A stretch of 13,860 bases of DNA, taken from Calocera cornea HHB12733. Its lineage: Eukaryota; Basidiomycota; Dacrymycetes; Dacrymycetales; Dacrymycetaceae. Positions within the stretch are counted from its first letter, which is position 1. Each line of letters opens with the position of its first letter. This document shows, piece by piece, positions 1 through 8,184 of this stretch. Under the pieces are notes generated by a model. The model made no database searches and was not told the DNA's origin. It saw only the letters and a program-made list of their open reading frames with translations. The position numbers were made by a program, and so were the translations under genes. The DNA lies in contig KV424206.1 in NCBI GenBank assembly GCA_001632435.1, positions 1-13,860 on the forward strand. Reading direction: 5' to 3'.

Positions 1-14
1 CGCGCGCTGCACTT

Positions 15-58
15 AATAAGAACAAATACTACATGGCACTGTAGTATCTGTTCTTATT
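15..58. repeat. Near-perfect 19-bp inverted repeat (hairpin) with 6-nt loop
   Basis: Positions 15-33 and 40-58 are reverse complements at 18 of 19 positions (the one mismatch pairs base 25 with base 48), with a 6-base loop TGGCAC at 34-39. The arms are AT-rich in otherwise GC-rich surroundings. Transcribed on either strand it would fold into a stable stem-loop. It could be a remnant of a small inverted-repeat element, a terminator-like or processing hairpin, or a small-RNA precursor; nothing here decides between these. Confidence 0.85.
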
Positions 59-139
59 CTACATCGAACAGTATGTGTATATGGGTAAGACATTTTCATT
101 TTCCTACTTTACTAATGGGGTGGGGGGTATGGGGGTCGC

Positions 140-189
140 TGCAGCGGGCCTGCAGCGGGCCTGCAGCGGGCCTGCAGCGGCGCTGCAGC
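140..189. repeat. 11-bp tandem repeat, about 4.5 copies
   Basis: The unit TGCAGCGGGCC occurs three times exactly (140-150, 151-161, 162-172), then as TGCAGCGGCGC (173-183), then a partial TGCAGC (184-189). Each copy carries a CTGCAG palindrome at its junction. The period of 11 is not a multiple of three, and no convincing gene spans it, so this is a small GC-rich minisatellite. Confidence 0.9.
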
Positions 190-1113
190 ACAACACACCT
201 CTTACCCCCCTCGTACCACATTGGGGTAGCGCCCACAAACCCTCCTCCAGGCCTGGCCCTGACAATAGGCCGGCTTGGTGGATCCGGTGGGAGCAGCGGT
301 GGTCGCCGACGTGCGTGCTTCCCGACCGTGAGCTCGGCGACGGACGATCGGGTGCTGCGCTCCGGTCCTACGCTGCCCTGGGGCGAATGTTTTCGTGGGC
401 TCGGAACGGTTTGTGCCACCCTCCACTAGCGGTCATGCTACAACTTCCCTCACCACTGACCCTAGCACGGAACGCAACATCCCCGGCGAACCTCACTAGT
501 CCGAGAAGTCCAAGCCTCCCCGGGCGGGACACGGGCTGACTGCGCGAGATGCCCGTGGCGGATTCCGATTGCTGCGATGGGGAAGGAGCCGAGGTCGCCG
601 GGTCTGCCGGAGCAGGGGCAGGACAACTTAAGCACGGGGTGCCACTGGCAGTCCGGGTCACCAGGTCGCAGGGCTTTGGGCCCGCGGGGGTTGGCCGGCT
701 CTAGAGCTGGGATGGGACTGGGGAGGTGCAGGGGGGTGGGTTGAGCGCGCGTGCCTGCGCGGTTAGAGAACAGGATAATAGCGCTCGCAGCATGCTTTCA
801 GTGTGCATCAAGACGCTCAGGCTGCACTGGCCGTACTTAGTACCTCGGAAGGGAGTCCCGGACGGTCGGTCACCTCTGTTGACGACGTGGCTCGTTCGAC
901 ATGTCCGTCTTTCCTTAACAAAGACACCCGATGATATGAGGACTCGTGGCCGAGGGCAGAGCTCTATACAGAAATGAGGGGGAACGCGATTAACGCGCGG
1001 CAAGGTGGACTAGTCCTCGCTGGTCCATTTCCCAACTTCAGTACCCGGACGACACGTGACGCTCGCGCTCAATTCCAGTTCGCGCGCCAAACTCTCCTCA
1101 TCCCCGTCCATAG
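190..1113. other. Intergenic stretch with no supportable gene
   Basis: Open frames here are short, overlap one another on both strands and show neither a family resemblance nor plausible splice signals. An ATG at 974 opens a 50-codon frame that ends at 1126; it could be an upstream exon of the gene at 1114-1910, but no donor/acceptor pair that I tried joined it in phase. Nothing else stands out. Confidence 0.5.
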
Positions 1114-1910
1114 CACCACTGCTTGAGCATCGTTGAGCAAGGAGCTACCACCGTCCGGCTCAGCATCGTTCCAGAGGAGCACTTTGGGGCACTACAGTAC
1201 TTCTCTTTCGATAAGATTTCCTTGTCAAAGTTCCAAGGGTACCCCCGAGCAGCGATCGCGTTCCACATTCCAGGTGCGTCAGCAACCTTGCTGCCCTTTC
1301 CCGGGCACTGGACTTACAAGCGCGTGCGCCAGGTCTGCCGTATGATGTGAGGTGCTACTCAGGCGTGGTGTACAACAAGTATCTGAGGAACAGGACCATT
1401 TCAGCAAAGGAGGATTCGGTGCTCTTCAGACCATCGCCCAGGGGAATGGTAGTCGCTTTAGTGAGCTCTTCTCTCTCTTTCCAAGCCCACCGTCGCCTAA
1501 ATAGACGCCGTCAGAGCATCAGTCTCGTCGCATGGCTCGATCTGTTTGATCTGAAGAAACACGCAAACCGTCTCAGGGCGGGGATGACGTTAGGTGCCAT
1601 CGCCGTTGCTAGCATGGTGTTGTATCCAGTAGCCATGCAGAACTGGACGTTGAAGATGCTGAAGTACAGCCCACATACACTGGAGACCGCGGAGAAGATG
1701 GCCACAGAGAGCGAAGAGCTGTTCGCCAGGATGAAAGCGGAGAAAGTAGCTCTAGTGGGGAAAAGACGAAGGAAGCATCTGTGTAGATATGTAATGGACG
1801 CTGTGAAGGCTTTGGGTGAAAACAGCGGAGAGTCCCAGAGCGCTGTTGAAGAGCTGGAGTTCGAGTTTGGAGCTTGGACGTCGCGCAGGTCAGAGTTAGA
1901 GCGAGTCTAG
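1114..1910 (+). CDS. Hypothetical protein, upstream paralog of the gene at 2226-2839; 5' end missing or unresolved
   Basis: Three exons are proposed: up to 1273, 1363-1460 and 1515-1910. Introns are 1274-1362 (GTGCGT...CTCAG, phase 1) and 1461-1514 (GTGAGC...GTCAG, phase 0, branch-like CCTAAAT). The spliced reading gives FHIPG-VVYNKYLRN, then ISAKEDSVLFR, then a hydrophobic stretch (MTLGAIAVASMVLYPVAM) and a charged, probably helical C-terminus ending at TAG 1908-1910. It aligns with the next gene over FH..(I)P...Y, IS.K(E/D)...VLFR and the following hydrophobic part, and the second intron sits at the same place in both. The frame of the first exon is closed by TAG at 1111 and contains no ATG before the donor, so either an upstream exon was missed or the gene is broken. 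The family is unknown to me; one or two membrane helices are likely. The 54-nt intron is open in frame, so it could be retained. Confidence 0.5.
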
Positions 1911-2225
1911 CGGACGTTAGATTGCACATTTTCAGGGTTACAAGGTCAGTTCATAAGATGTGAGAGCACTGTTGTTTTGTCGGACTTGAGATGACCGTCG
2001 ATGTACATGAGAAGCGCCATCACAGGTCGTACTAGTGATGTATTTAGTCCTTCGGGAGAATCCTCCTTGACTCTTCGTCACGCGACCATGATGTCCTGCT
2101 TCCTCACCTTCAACATGTAGCCAGAAGTCTCCACCCAACAGTAACTTCGAAAAGCTGTCTCCCTCGTCCAGCACCATGGCTGGCACACATACCCATCTTC
2201 GTCTGCCACCCAACGACGAGATCAA

Positions 2226-2839
2226 ATGAGCATCAACTCGTTCCTCCTGGAGAGGTTTGGCTACCTCAAAGTCGCGGACGTCGTGAGCATCCCCGGCACG
2301 CGTTCCTCGTCCTTCACATCCATGCTGCCAGCTCATCTCCGGACCAGGACTACCGTTCCACCAAGCCATCCCGAGACACATCTATGAAGAGCAGCGGAAG
2401 AACGGGGCGATCTCGGACAAGGACGAGGAGGTCTTGTTCCGGACGACTGCTAGACCAGCATGGCTGTATGCAGTGAGTACTTCTTCCTCCACCAGGCGCG
2501 TCACTCAGTGGCGAGCAGGTGATCGGCATCGGCATCGGCCTCGCAGCACGCCGCTACACCCGCCGGTCTCTCAACCCCCTCAGCACCGGCGTGATGTACT
2601 CCGCCCCGACCGCCGGCATCCTCGTCCCAATCTTCATCGAGCTGCGCACTAAGTACATGCTCGAGGACCCCCAGCGCGTCGCGGACGCACTGGGGAGGAT
2701 GAGGCTCGAGAGCCTACATTGGTGGATTGATGTTCGGAGGGAGCTGCCGGGGGAGTTTGCGAGGGCTGTTGAGAGGGTTGGGGCTGCGAGGGCGGAGGAT
2801 ATGAGGGGCGTGAAGACCGTTGGGATCAAGATCCTCTAA
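2226..2839 (+). CDS. Hypothetical protein, 172 aa, two hydrophobic segments, three exons
   Basis: Exons 2226-2282, 2332-2472 and 2519-2839 are joined by introns of 49 nt (GTGAGC...GCCAG) and 46 nt (GTGAGT...GCAG), both phase 0. The ATG at 2226 is the first in frame and gives MSINSFLLERFGYL at the N-terminus. Exon 2 encodes a charged segment with ISDKDEEVLFR at residues 46-56, and residues 63-76 and 91-106 are hydrophobic (AWLYAVIGIGIGLAA; VMYSAPTAGILVPIFI) separated by a basic RRYTRR loop, which suggests a small protein with two membrane or membrane-associated helices. The C-terminal 60 residues are charged and helical. It is a diverged paralog of the gene just upstream (1114-1910), same strand, with a shared intron position. 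It converges with the DUF6534 gene, 146 bp away. I do not recognise the family and assign no function. Confidence 0.72.
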
Positions 2840-2985
2840 CTCTTGTGCCCTTCCTCCCAATTCGATGTGGTGAACATTACTTGAATTAAGCGAAGTTAAC
2901 GGAGCACAGAATATAAGGAGCACACTACTCAGGAACGACAGACTCATAGGCGCAAACATGGCCGGAAACACAAACAGCACAACAC

Positions 2986-4890
2986 TCAAAACCCGGGCGG
3001 GAAGCTGCCGCGCACCTTCTTCCCTCTCCCTAGCTTCCCACTCGGCATCCTTTCTAGCGTCTGGACGATCTCCCTCTCGAGCCGCTCGCTCCGCCTCTGC
3101 TCACGGCTCTTGATCTCCGCCTCCCCGCGCAAGTCCTCCGCCTCCGCCTCCCCAGCTTCTTCGGTCTTCTCCTCCTGATCGTCAGCAAGGTCTACATCAT
3201 GGAGCGAATAAACGCTCTCCGAGAACCTTCTCTTGTCCCCGATCTCCTCGTCCTCTTCCTCGAGGTCGGTAAGGCCCATTCCGCTCCGGGGGGAGGCGGG
3301 AAGGCTCTCCGTCCCAGGGGAGGGGAGCGCGAGGATGGAGCGCATCGGGGGGCCGGAGGGGAGTGAGTTGGGTGGGAGGCACGGCTTGAGGGACGAGCGG
3401 AGGGTGGAGCTGGTGATTGTTGCGGATCCCGAGGAGGGGGAGGGGGAGGAGGGCGTGGATGGGGATGGGGATGTGGGGGACGAGGCGGTGGGACAGGGGG
3501 AGAGCTCGATGTCGTGTGTCACGGAGACCTTCTACCTCCCCCCTTCGTCAGCCCCGCGCACAGAGGGGAGCGGAAAACGAGGAACGTACGATCCCCTCCC
3601 CGCTTATCTTCTCCCCCAGCACTCCACTCAGAACGCCCGGGCCCTCGGGCCGGTACTCGCCCCACCCGCGCCTGCTCTGTCCCCTTCCCAGGCCCGGCCC
3701 CGAGCCCACCCATACCCAGGGGTCGAAGGAGGAGGAGGCGAGCGCCTCCCTGTGTGCTTGGCGCGAGTTGAGCGTCGCCAGGAGGGTGTTGGAGTAGATG
3801 CGTCCCATTGGAAGTCTATCTGCATGTCAGTCAAAGGCAAGGGTACCCGGAGAAGAGTGGGCGAGGAGTGAAGTTGGGTGGGGAAGAGAAGGGCCTACGC
3901 GAAAGCAAGATGCAGGTTGTTTCCCGACTCGGCAAAGAACATGGCCATATCCAGCACGCAGAACACCGTAGCGAACACGGCAGTCTCGAACGCCCCCCTG
4001 ATCAGGCGGTTGATCACGCTGTCCGTATCTGCCTCCCATTCATCAGCACAGATTGTGGAGAGTTGAACGAGGCGGAGGGGCAAGAGGGCAGGGGAAGGAG
4101 ACGCACGCTTGAATCCCGTGCGCTCCTTGTTCAGCGTCAAGATCAGGGTGGTGGTGATGACCATGTCGCAGGCGACTTGCGCGCAGAACCAGACACCCGC
4201 GACGGGCTCGAGCTCGTAGAACCGGGAGATGCTGCGTGTGTGCGGTCAGCTGATGTTGGATAATGCAGCGTCGTGGGAAGGGGGGACGTACTCGGATACC
4301 CAGAGCGCGCCGATGCCCGTGCCGAGCCCGGCGAGGCCCTGCACGATAGAGAGGAAGACGATGATGACGAACCAGACGTTGCGCTTCGTGATTATGCGAA
4401 TCCTGGATTGCTGGTCAGCATTTATGTTCCCTCCTGGAAGCGGATCCTGCCTACCTCCACGCAAGGAAGCACTGGACGGTCACGCTCGCGAGGATCGTGA
4501 CGATCGGGGTGCTCGCATAGGGCCATGTCGCCAGCTCGAGGATCTGCGGGTCTCCAAAGTGGTCGATCGTGTACCTGTTCCAGCGATCAGCGCTCCATAA
4601 CGGTACACTGGACCGAAATCTACGCACTGCCACTGCATATACGCACAAACGGCCGTGTGGTACGTATCGAGCACCATGAGCCAGTAGACGATCGCGCGCA
4701 CTGGCCAGGGGTCGGGCTTGTAGTTGATCGCGTTGAGGGCATATGGATTCTGCCGGGAGAGGGCGCGCAGGCTGGATGTGCGAGAGAGGTAGGAGGCGAA
4801 CTGGTAGAGGACTATGCCGAAGAGGAAGAAGTTGATGTTTGTCCCGAGGACTATGGGGCCTAGGACGGTGCCGATCGTGTGGCTGACCAT
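2986..4890 (-). CDS. DUF6534-type seven-transmembrane protein with long acidic tail, 513 aa, seven exons
   Basis: Exons, in transcription order: 4890-4607, 4574-4455, 4402-4292, 4231-4107, 4028-3899, 3815-3590, 3531-2986 (1542 nt, divisible by three, stop TGA at 2988-2986). All introns are GT-AG, 32 to 83 nt, most with a CTGAY-like branch site. Seven hydrophobic segments are seen at about residues 13-33, 65-85, 112-134, 141-165, 183-205, 222-245 and 248-272. The part from about 185 to 275 matches what I know of DUF6534: a CD.(V/L)IT helix, an N.(E/S)RTGFK.TDS motif, (V)INRLI, and the diagnostic RIYSNTLLATLNSR. These proteins are integral membrane proteins of Agaricomycetes with receptor-like topology; their ligands are unknown. 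Residues after about 276 form a long Ser/Pro-rich, then Glu-rich tail with a basic-acidic helix (EQRRSERLEREIVQTLERM), longer than the usual family tail. The exon 6/7 join keeps the typical V.VTH.(I/V)EL segment after the linker. Start chosen at 4890 because it is the first in-frame ATG before helix 1 and lies about 140 bp downstream of a TATA box. Confidence 0.85.
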
Positions 4891-5029
4891 GGCGTGGAGA
4901 GGAAAGGTGGCAAGGAGAGACTTGGGGCGACGACGGGGACAGTGTCGGGAGAGAGCGGCGGGGGGACGGGGAAGGGAGGACAGGCAAGAGCAGACGAGAG
5001 CATCACGACTGGTGGGAGGAGCCGTGGCC

Positions 5030-5035
5030 TTTATA
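5030..5035 (-). promoter_or_regulatory. TATA box of the DUF6534-type gene
   Basis: TATAAA on the minus strand (within CTTATAAAGG), about 140 bp upstream of the ATG at 4890. It is the only good TATA match upstream of this gene. Confidence 0.55.
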
Positions 5036-5040
5036 AGGAC

Positions 5041-5741
5041 CGAGCGGCCAAGCCACCACAGCTAGGCTCCTTCCCACCATCACGAAACGCGCCATCGCGT
5101 CGTCCCACCTCGAGCTATCGGGCGCGGTGACGCGCCGCGTCTGGTAGCACGTACAGATCCTGGAGAGCACGGGCGTCCAGAAGAGGCAAGTTGTAAGCCT
5201 AGTACGTCCAGCGCAGAAGCGTGCATATGAGCGGATCCGGAGGAACCGAAGTTGAGCGGCTGAGCCGCTTTCGCAGAGCCGTGCGTTGCAGCCACCGGAG
5301 GAAGCATCGCCGGTACGGGTGGAGTAGAGCGAGCGTCCTATATCATCCGGGGACGATCATGGCCGATCGCGGCTCGATAAAGCAAGTACATGCCCAGGGG
5401 ACAGAGCATTCCGGGTCCGTGGTTGGGTCGCTGCGTAAGACCGAGTGGTAATTGCGAGAGTATGACATATGTGATGTGTCGAGATGAAGCGAGATGACGG
5501 GCGAGGAAAGCCTGTGGGGTTCTCGGAGCGCGCGGATCCCCCGGCGTTAGCCCGGAACCGAGATGACCTCCCTTATTGAGGCACCGATCGGATTATTCTT
5601 CAGTTCCTCACGGCAGAGGCCATATCCCGGGGATACAAGTATACGGACGATCACGTGAAGGAGGAGAGCTGGCTCTTGTTCAGCTGGAATCACATTGATT
5701 GCTGACAGCTGAGCACCACCTCCCCATATCCAGCTGTGCGC
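5041..5741. other. Intergenic stretch without recognisable gene
   Basis: This lies between the 5' side of the DUF6534 gene and the 3' end of GST-like gene A, both on the minus strand. The longest ATG frame (5227-5451, +) is arginine/serine-rich, lacks splice signals and resembles nothing known to me. No RNA gene or repeat is seen. Confidence 0.5.
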
Positions 5742-6494
5742 CTACTTCTCTTGCACGAGCTGCAGCAGCTCCACATACTCGGGGAACCATCGCTCCGTCA
5801 ACGCCCCAATGTACTCCTTGAGCCGTTCGCTCGCCAGGATCTGCGCCTTGACGTGCGGGTTGCCCTGTGTCTGTAGGCAGTTGGCGCACCACGCGTACAG
5901 CGCAACGTCGGCGCTGCACGGCTCCGCGCCGAACAGGTATCCCTCCTTGCCCATCCTCGCCACCGCGTTCCCCACGAACTCGGCGAGGATCATCTCCCTC
6001 TCCTGCTCCGAGTGTCGCGCCACCCCCTGCCCCCACAGGTTCACCCGCCCGCTCCTCCCGACGTACCACACGATCGGCCCACGAATGAGCCAGGGGATGA
6101 CGCCGTCGAACACCTGCGCGCTGAACTGCGCAAAGTTGGCGGGAACGAGGAACCGCTCGCACAGCGTCGTCGGGTAGATCAGCTCGTATACCTGGCAGAC
6201 CCACGCCCGGGCGTCGGCGCGCGCAGCCGGGGACAGCCCAGCGTCCACATCCACGTCGCGGATCGTGCCGTCTGCGAGAAGCCGGCGGAGGATGAAGTAC
6301 GAGTCTGGGAGCCACTCGCCGGACGGGGAGACCACCCAGGGCACCTTGCCCTTCGGCCCGTTGTGCGGCAGGTCCGCGCTGAGCGTGTAGTCGGCGTACC
6401 CGACCGCGCGGAGGTACGTGTCGAGCTTCTGGCAGTAGTAGGATGTGCTGGGCTGGGAGGCGAGCGTGGGCACGGCGTGCAGCTCGACAGCCAT
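5742..6494 (-). CDS. GST-fold protein A, FAX/CDR/metaxin-like, 250 aa, intronless
   Basis: One uninterrupted frame from ATG 6494 to TAG 5742-5744. The N-terminal thioredoxin-fold half (residues 1 to about 85) begins with a hydrophobic strand (VELHAVP) and has the motif S18-Y19-Y20-C21-Q-K-L, followed by the GPKGKVPWV motif (46-54) and DSYFILRRL, the layout of the FAX-type GST N-terminal domain (Pfam GST_N_4 by recollection). The all-helical C-terminal half (about 100-240) carries GQGVARHSEQE, then GAEPCSADVALYAW, and ends with WFPEY (236-240), matching the paired C-terminal domain (GST_C_6). The family includes failed-axon-connections proteins, nematode cadmium-response CDR proteins and metaxin relatives; thiol or glutathione binding is inferred, the substrate is unknown. 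There is no signal peptide or membrane anchor, so it is probably cytosolic. It is closest in style to gene B (intronless, same motifs). A TATA-like CATAAA lies at 6551-6556. Confidence 0.9.
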   Translation of the reverse strand: MAVELHAVPTLASQPSTSYYCQKLDTYLRAVGYADYTLSADLPHNGPKGKVPWVVSPSGEWLPDSYFILRRLLADGTIRDVDVDAGLSPAARADARAWVCQVYELIYPTTLCERFLVPANFAQFSAQVFDGVIPWLIRGPIVWYVGRSGRVNLWGQGVARHSEQEREMILAEFVGNAVARMGKEGYLFGAEPCSADVALYAWCANCLQTQGNPHVKAQILASERLKEYIGALTERWFPEYVELLQLVQEK

Positions 6495-6548
6495 TATGCT
6501 CGGCGGCTTGGGAGTAGGGTCATCGCTCGAACTCAGCCATTCTGGGTG

Positions 6549-6557
6549 CCTTTATGT
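6549..6557 (-). promoter_or_regulatory. TATA-like element of GST-like gene A
   Basis: ACATAAAGG on the minus strand, 55 to 63 bp upstream of the ATG at 6494. The spacing is similar to the TATA-like elements of genes B and D. Confidence 0.4.
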
Positions 6558-6971
6558 ACATGGCTCCTCCCTGCTGACTCGGATGTCGCTCGAACCACGA
6601 ACATTTAACAAGTCAAGCTGCGGAGAAGCACGCCAGGGCTGCCGAACAGCCGCGCGTTCATCTCCTTGACCGGAACCCTGGTGCTGTACCGAAATAACTC
6701 GCGTCCGGACGAGTTTCCTACGCCGGCGGCGTGTATACTGCCGCGTCTTTTCCTCGTGCGGCCACCTGGGGTATTGATCACTTTCCCACCGGCGCAGCTA
6801 AGAAGGAGTGTTCCACGGCACGTTGACGTTACTAGTCGCACTTGCTCTTTTGTCTGGCTGGCAGGCGCAGTACGGCTTTGGTACTGCGGTTCACACGCGT
6901 GTTCTCCACCCGGCGGCTCGTGGATGGTTCCGACGCGGTCGCCTGTCACCATTTCTACTGACAACGGCCTC
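6558..6971. other. Intergenic spacer between GST-like genes A and B
   Basis: It holds the upstream part of gene A's promoter and the 3' end of gene B. Frames crossing it run antisense into genes A or B and have no independent support. No repeat or RNA gene is seen. Confidence 0.5.
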
Positions 6972-7703
6972 CTACGCCTGCCCAACCTGCCGCAGTATAT
7001 CGTCATACTCGGGGAACCATCTCTTCGTCAACGCCCTGACGTACTCCTTCAGCGTCTTGCTCTGCTTCTGTACGACAGCCATCCCCTGTGCCTCCAGGCA
7101 GCTCACGAGCCACGCGTACAGCACCACATCAGCGCTGCACGGCTCCCTGCCAAACAAGAATGCCTCGTTCCCCAGCTTTGCCGCCGCATTCGCAATGAAC
7201 TCGCTCAATATCATCTCCCACTCTCTCTCGGAGTGCCTCCCCACCCCCTGCGCGACTAGGTCCACCTTCGCCCCCCGCCTCATCCACCACCCGGCGAGGT
7301 TCGCCGCGACCCTGGGCACGGCGCCGAACATCTGTGCTTTGAGCTCGGCGTAGTTCTGCGGGACGAGGAACCACACGCAGAAGCTGACGGGGCAGATCAG
7401 CTCGTCGACCTGGGCGACCCAGGCGCGGGCGTCGGCGCGCTGCGCAGGCGTGAGGGGCATGTCGATGTCCTTGACTGTGCCGCTGGAGATCAAGTGGCGG
7501 ATGATGAAGTACGTGTCGCCCATGTCCTCGCCCGTGGGGAGCGTGACCCAGGGCCACTTGCCCTTCGGCCCGCTGGAGCCGTCGCGCGACTCAACGTAGT
7601 CCTTGTACCCCGCGGCGCGGAGGTAGGTCTCGAGCTTTTGGCAGTAGTAGGAGATGCTCGGGCGCGTGCGGTCGTGAGAGAAGACATGCAGTTGGAGGGA
7701 CAT
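6972..7703 (-). CDS. GST-fold protein B, FAX/CDR/metaxin-like, 243 aa, intronless
   Basis: An intact single-exon frame. Residues 1-24 (MSLQLHVF...SYYCQKL) place Ser18 and Cys21 exactly as in A, D and E. GPKGKWPWV is at 45-53, followed by the GDTYFIIRHL helix. The C-terminal helical domain contains RRGAK, AQGVGRHSERE, GREPCSADVVLYAW and the terminal WFPEY (229-233). This is the same two-domain GST layout as gene A, and the two are the most similar pair by eye (shared PCSADV and LYAW, which C and D replace with PTSLDV and YSW), so they probably arose by a recent tandem duplication. Probably a soluble thiol- or glutathione-linked protein; the substrate is unknown. A TATA-like ATAAAT is at 7743-7748, 40-45 bp upstream of the ATG. 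Confidence 0.9.
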   Translation of the reverse strand: MSLQLHVFSHDRTRPSISYYCQKLETYLRAAGYKDYVESRDGSSGPKGKWPWVTLPTGEDMGDTYFIIRHLISSGTVKDIDMPLTPAQRADARAWVAQVDELICPVSFCVWFLVPQNYAELKAQMFGAVPRVAANLAGWWMRRGAKVDLVAQGVGRHSEREWEMILSEFIANAAAKLGNEAFLFGREPCSADVVLYAWLVSCLEAQGMAVVQKQSKTLKEYVRALTKRWFPEYDDILRQVGQA

Positions 7704-7742
7704 CGTGCCTTGTCGCAGTCATTATCGACCGGTTCGGTATGC

Positions 7743-7748
7743 ATTTAT
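7743..7748 (-). promoter_or_regulatory. TATA-like element of GST-like gene B
   Basis: ATAAAT on the minus strand about 40 bp upstream of the ATG at 7703. The match is weak; it is supported mainly by similar spacing in the paralogs. Confidence 0.35.
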
Positions 7749-8184
7749 CGTTCGATGGCTTGGCATGGAACGCTGATGCTCACCCAGCCGCGCAGTCCCA
7801 GTCCACGACAGGTTCCGAGCGCCCCTTGATGAGCATATACGCACATTGAGACGGATACCGTGACTCATCATCGACATCCCATGCCTGCGAAGTGGCGCGA
7901 TGCGTGGTTATTGGGCATGGGGCCGTAAATTCTTTCGTACGTGCACCGCCTTGATGGAAAAGATGTGAGGGATGGACCCGCGCCGCAGCAAGGAACAATG
8001 ACAACAATGGTCGCGTGTCACAGCACGACGTCTGAACCCTGACGCCCCTGGGAGGTAAGGTTGCAGCATCACTACAACTGGTCGTCTCCTCTAATACTCA
8101 TCACATCACACAGCCCGAAACCATGATTCGTCCCAGTATCGATGCATGGACTGAATTTCCATATCCGCCTCCAATGTTGTTATC
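7749..8184. other. Intergenic spacer between GST-like genes B and C
   Basis: No coding frame with family resemblance or splice structure was found. It contains the distal upstream region of gene B and the 3' flank of gene C. Confidence 0.5.

Noticed and set aside
1938..2381. 147-codon minus-strand frame opposite the second unknown gene
   Set aside because: It lies antisense to exon 1 and part of exon 2 of the spliced gene at 2226-2839, whose splice sites and paralogy are better support.
3233..3871. 212-codon plus-strand frame over the tail of the DUF6534 gene
   Set aside because: Gly/Glu/Arg-rich complement of the Ser/Pro/Glu-rich tail and of an intron; the minus-strand exons join in phase and give family motifs.
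5221..5451. 76-codon plus-strand frame in the spacer before gene A
   Set aside because: It begins with an ATG but has no motif, promoter or homologous look; chance frame in GC-rich DNA is likelier.
6012..6608. 198-codon plus-strand frame opposite GST-like gene A
   Set aside because: It is an antisense shadow of a well-supported gene; its Arg/Val/Gly-rich composition mirrors the codon use of gene A and it shows no motif.
6666..7353. Plus-strand frames of 197 and 181 codons opposite gene B
   Set aside because: They overlap each other and run antisense to gene B; no domain or splice structure of their own.
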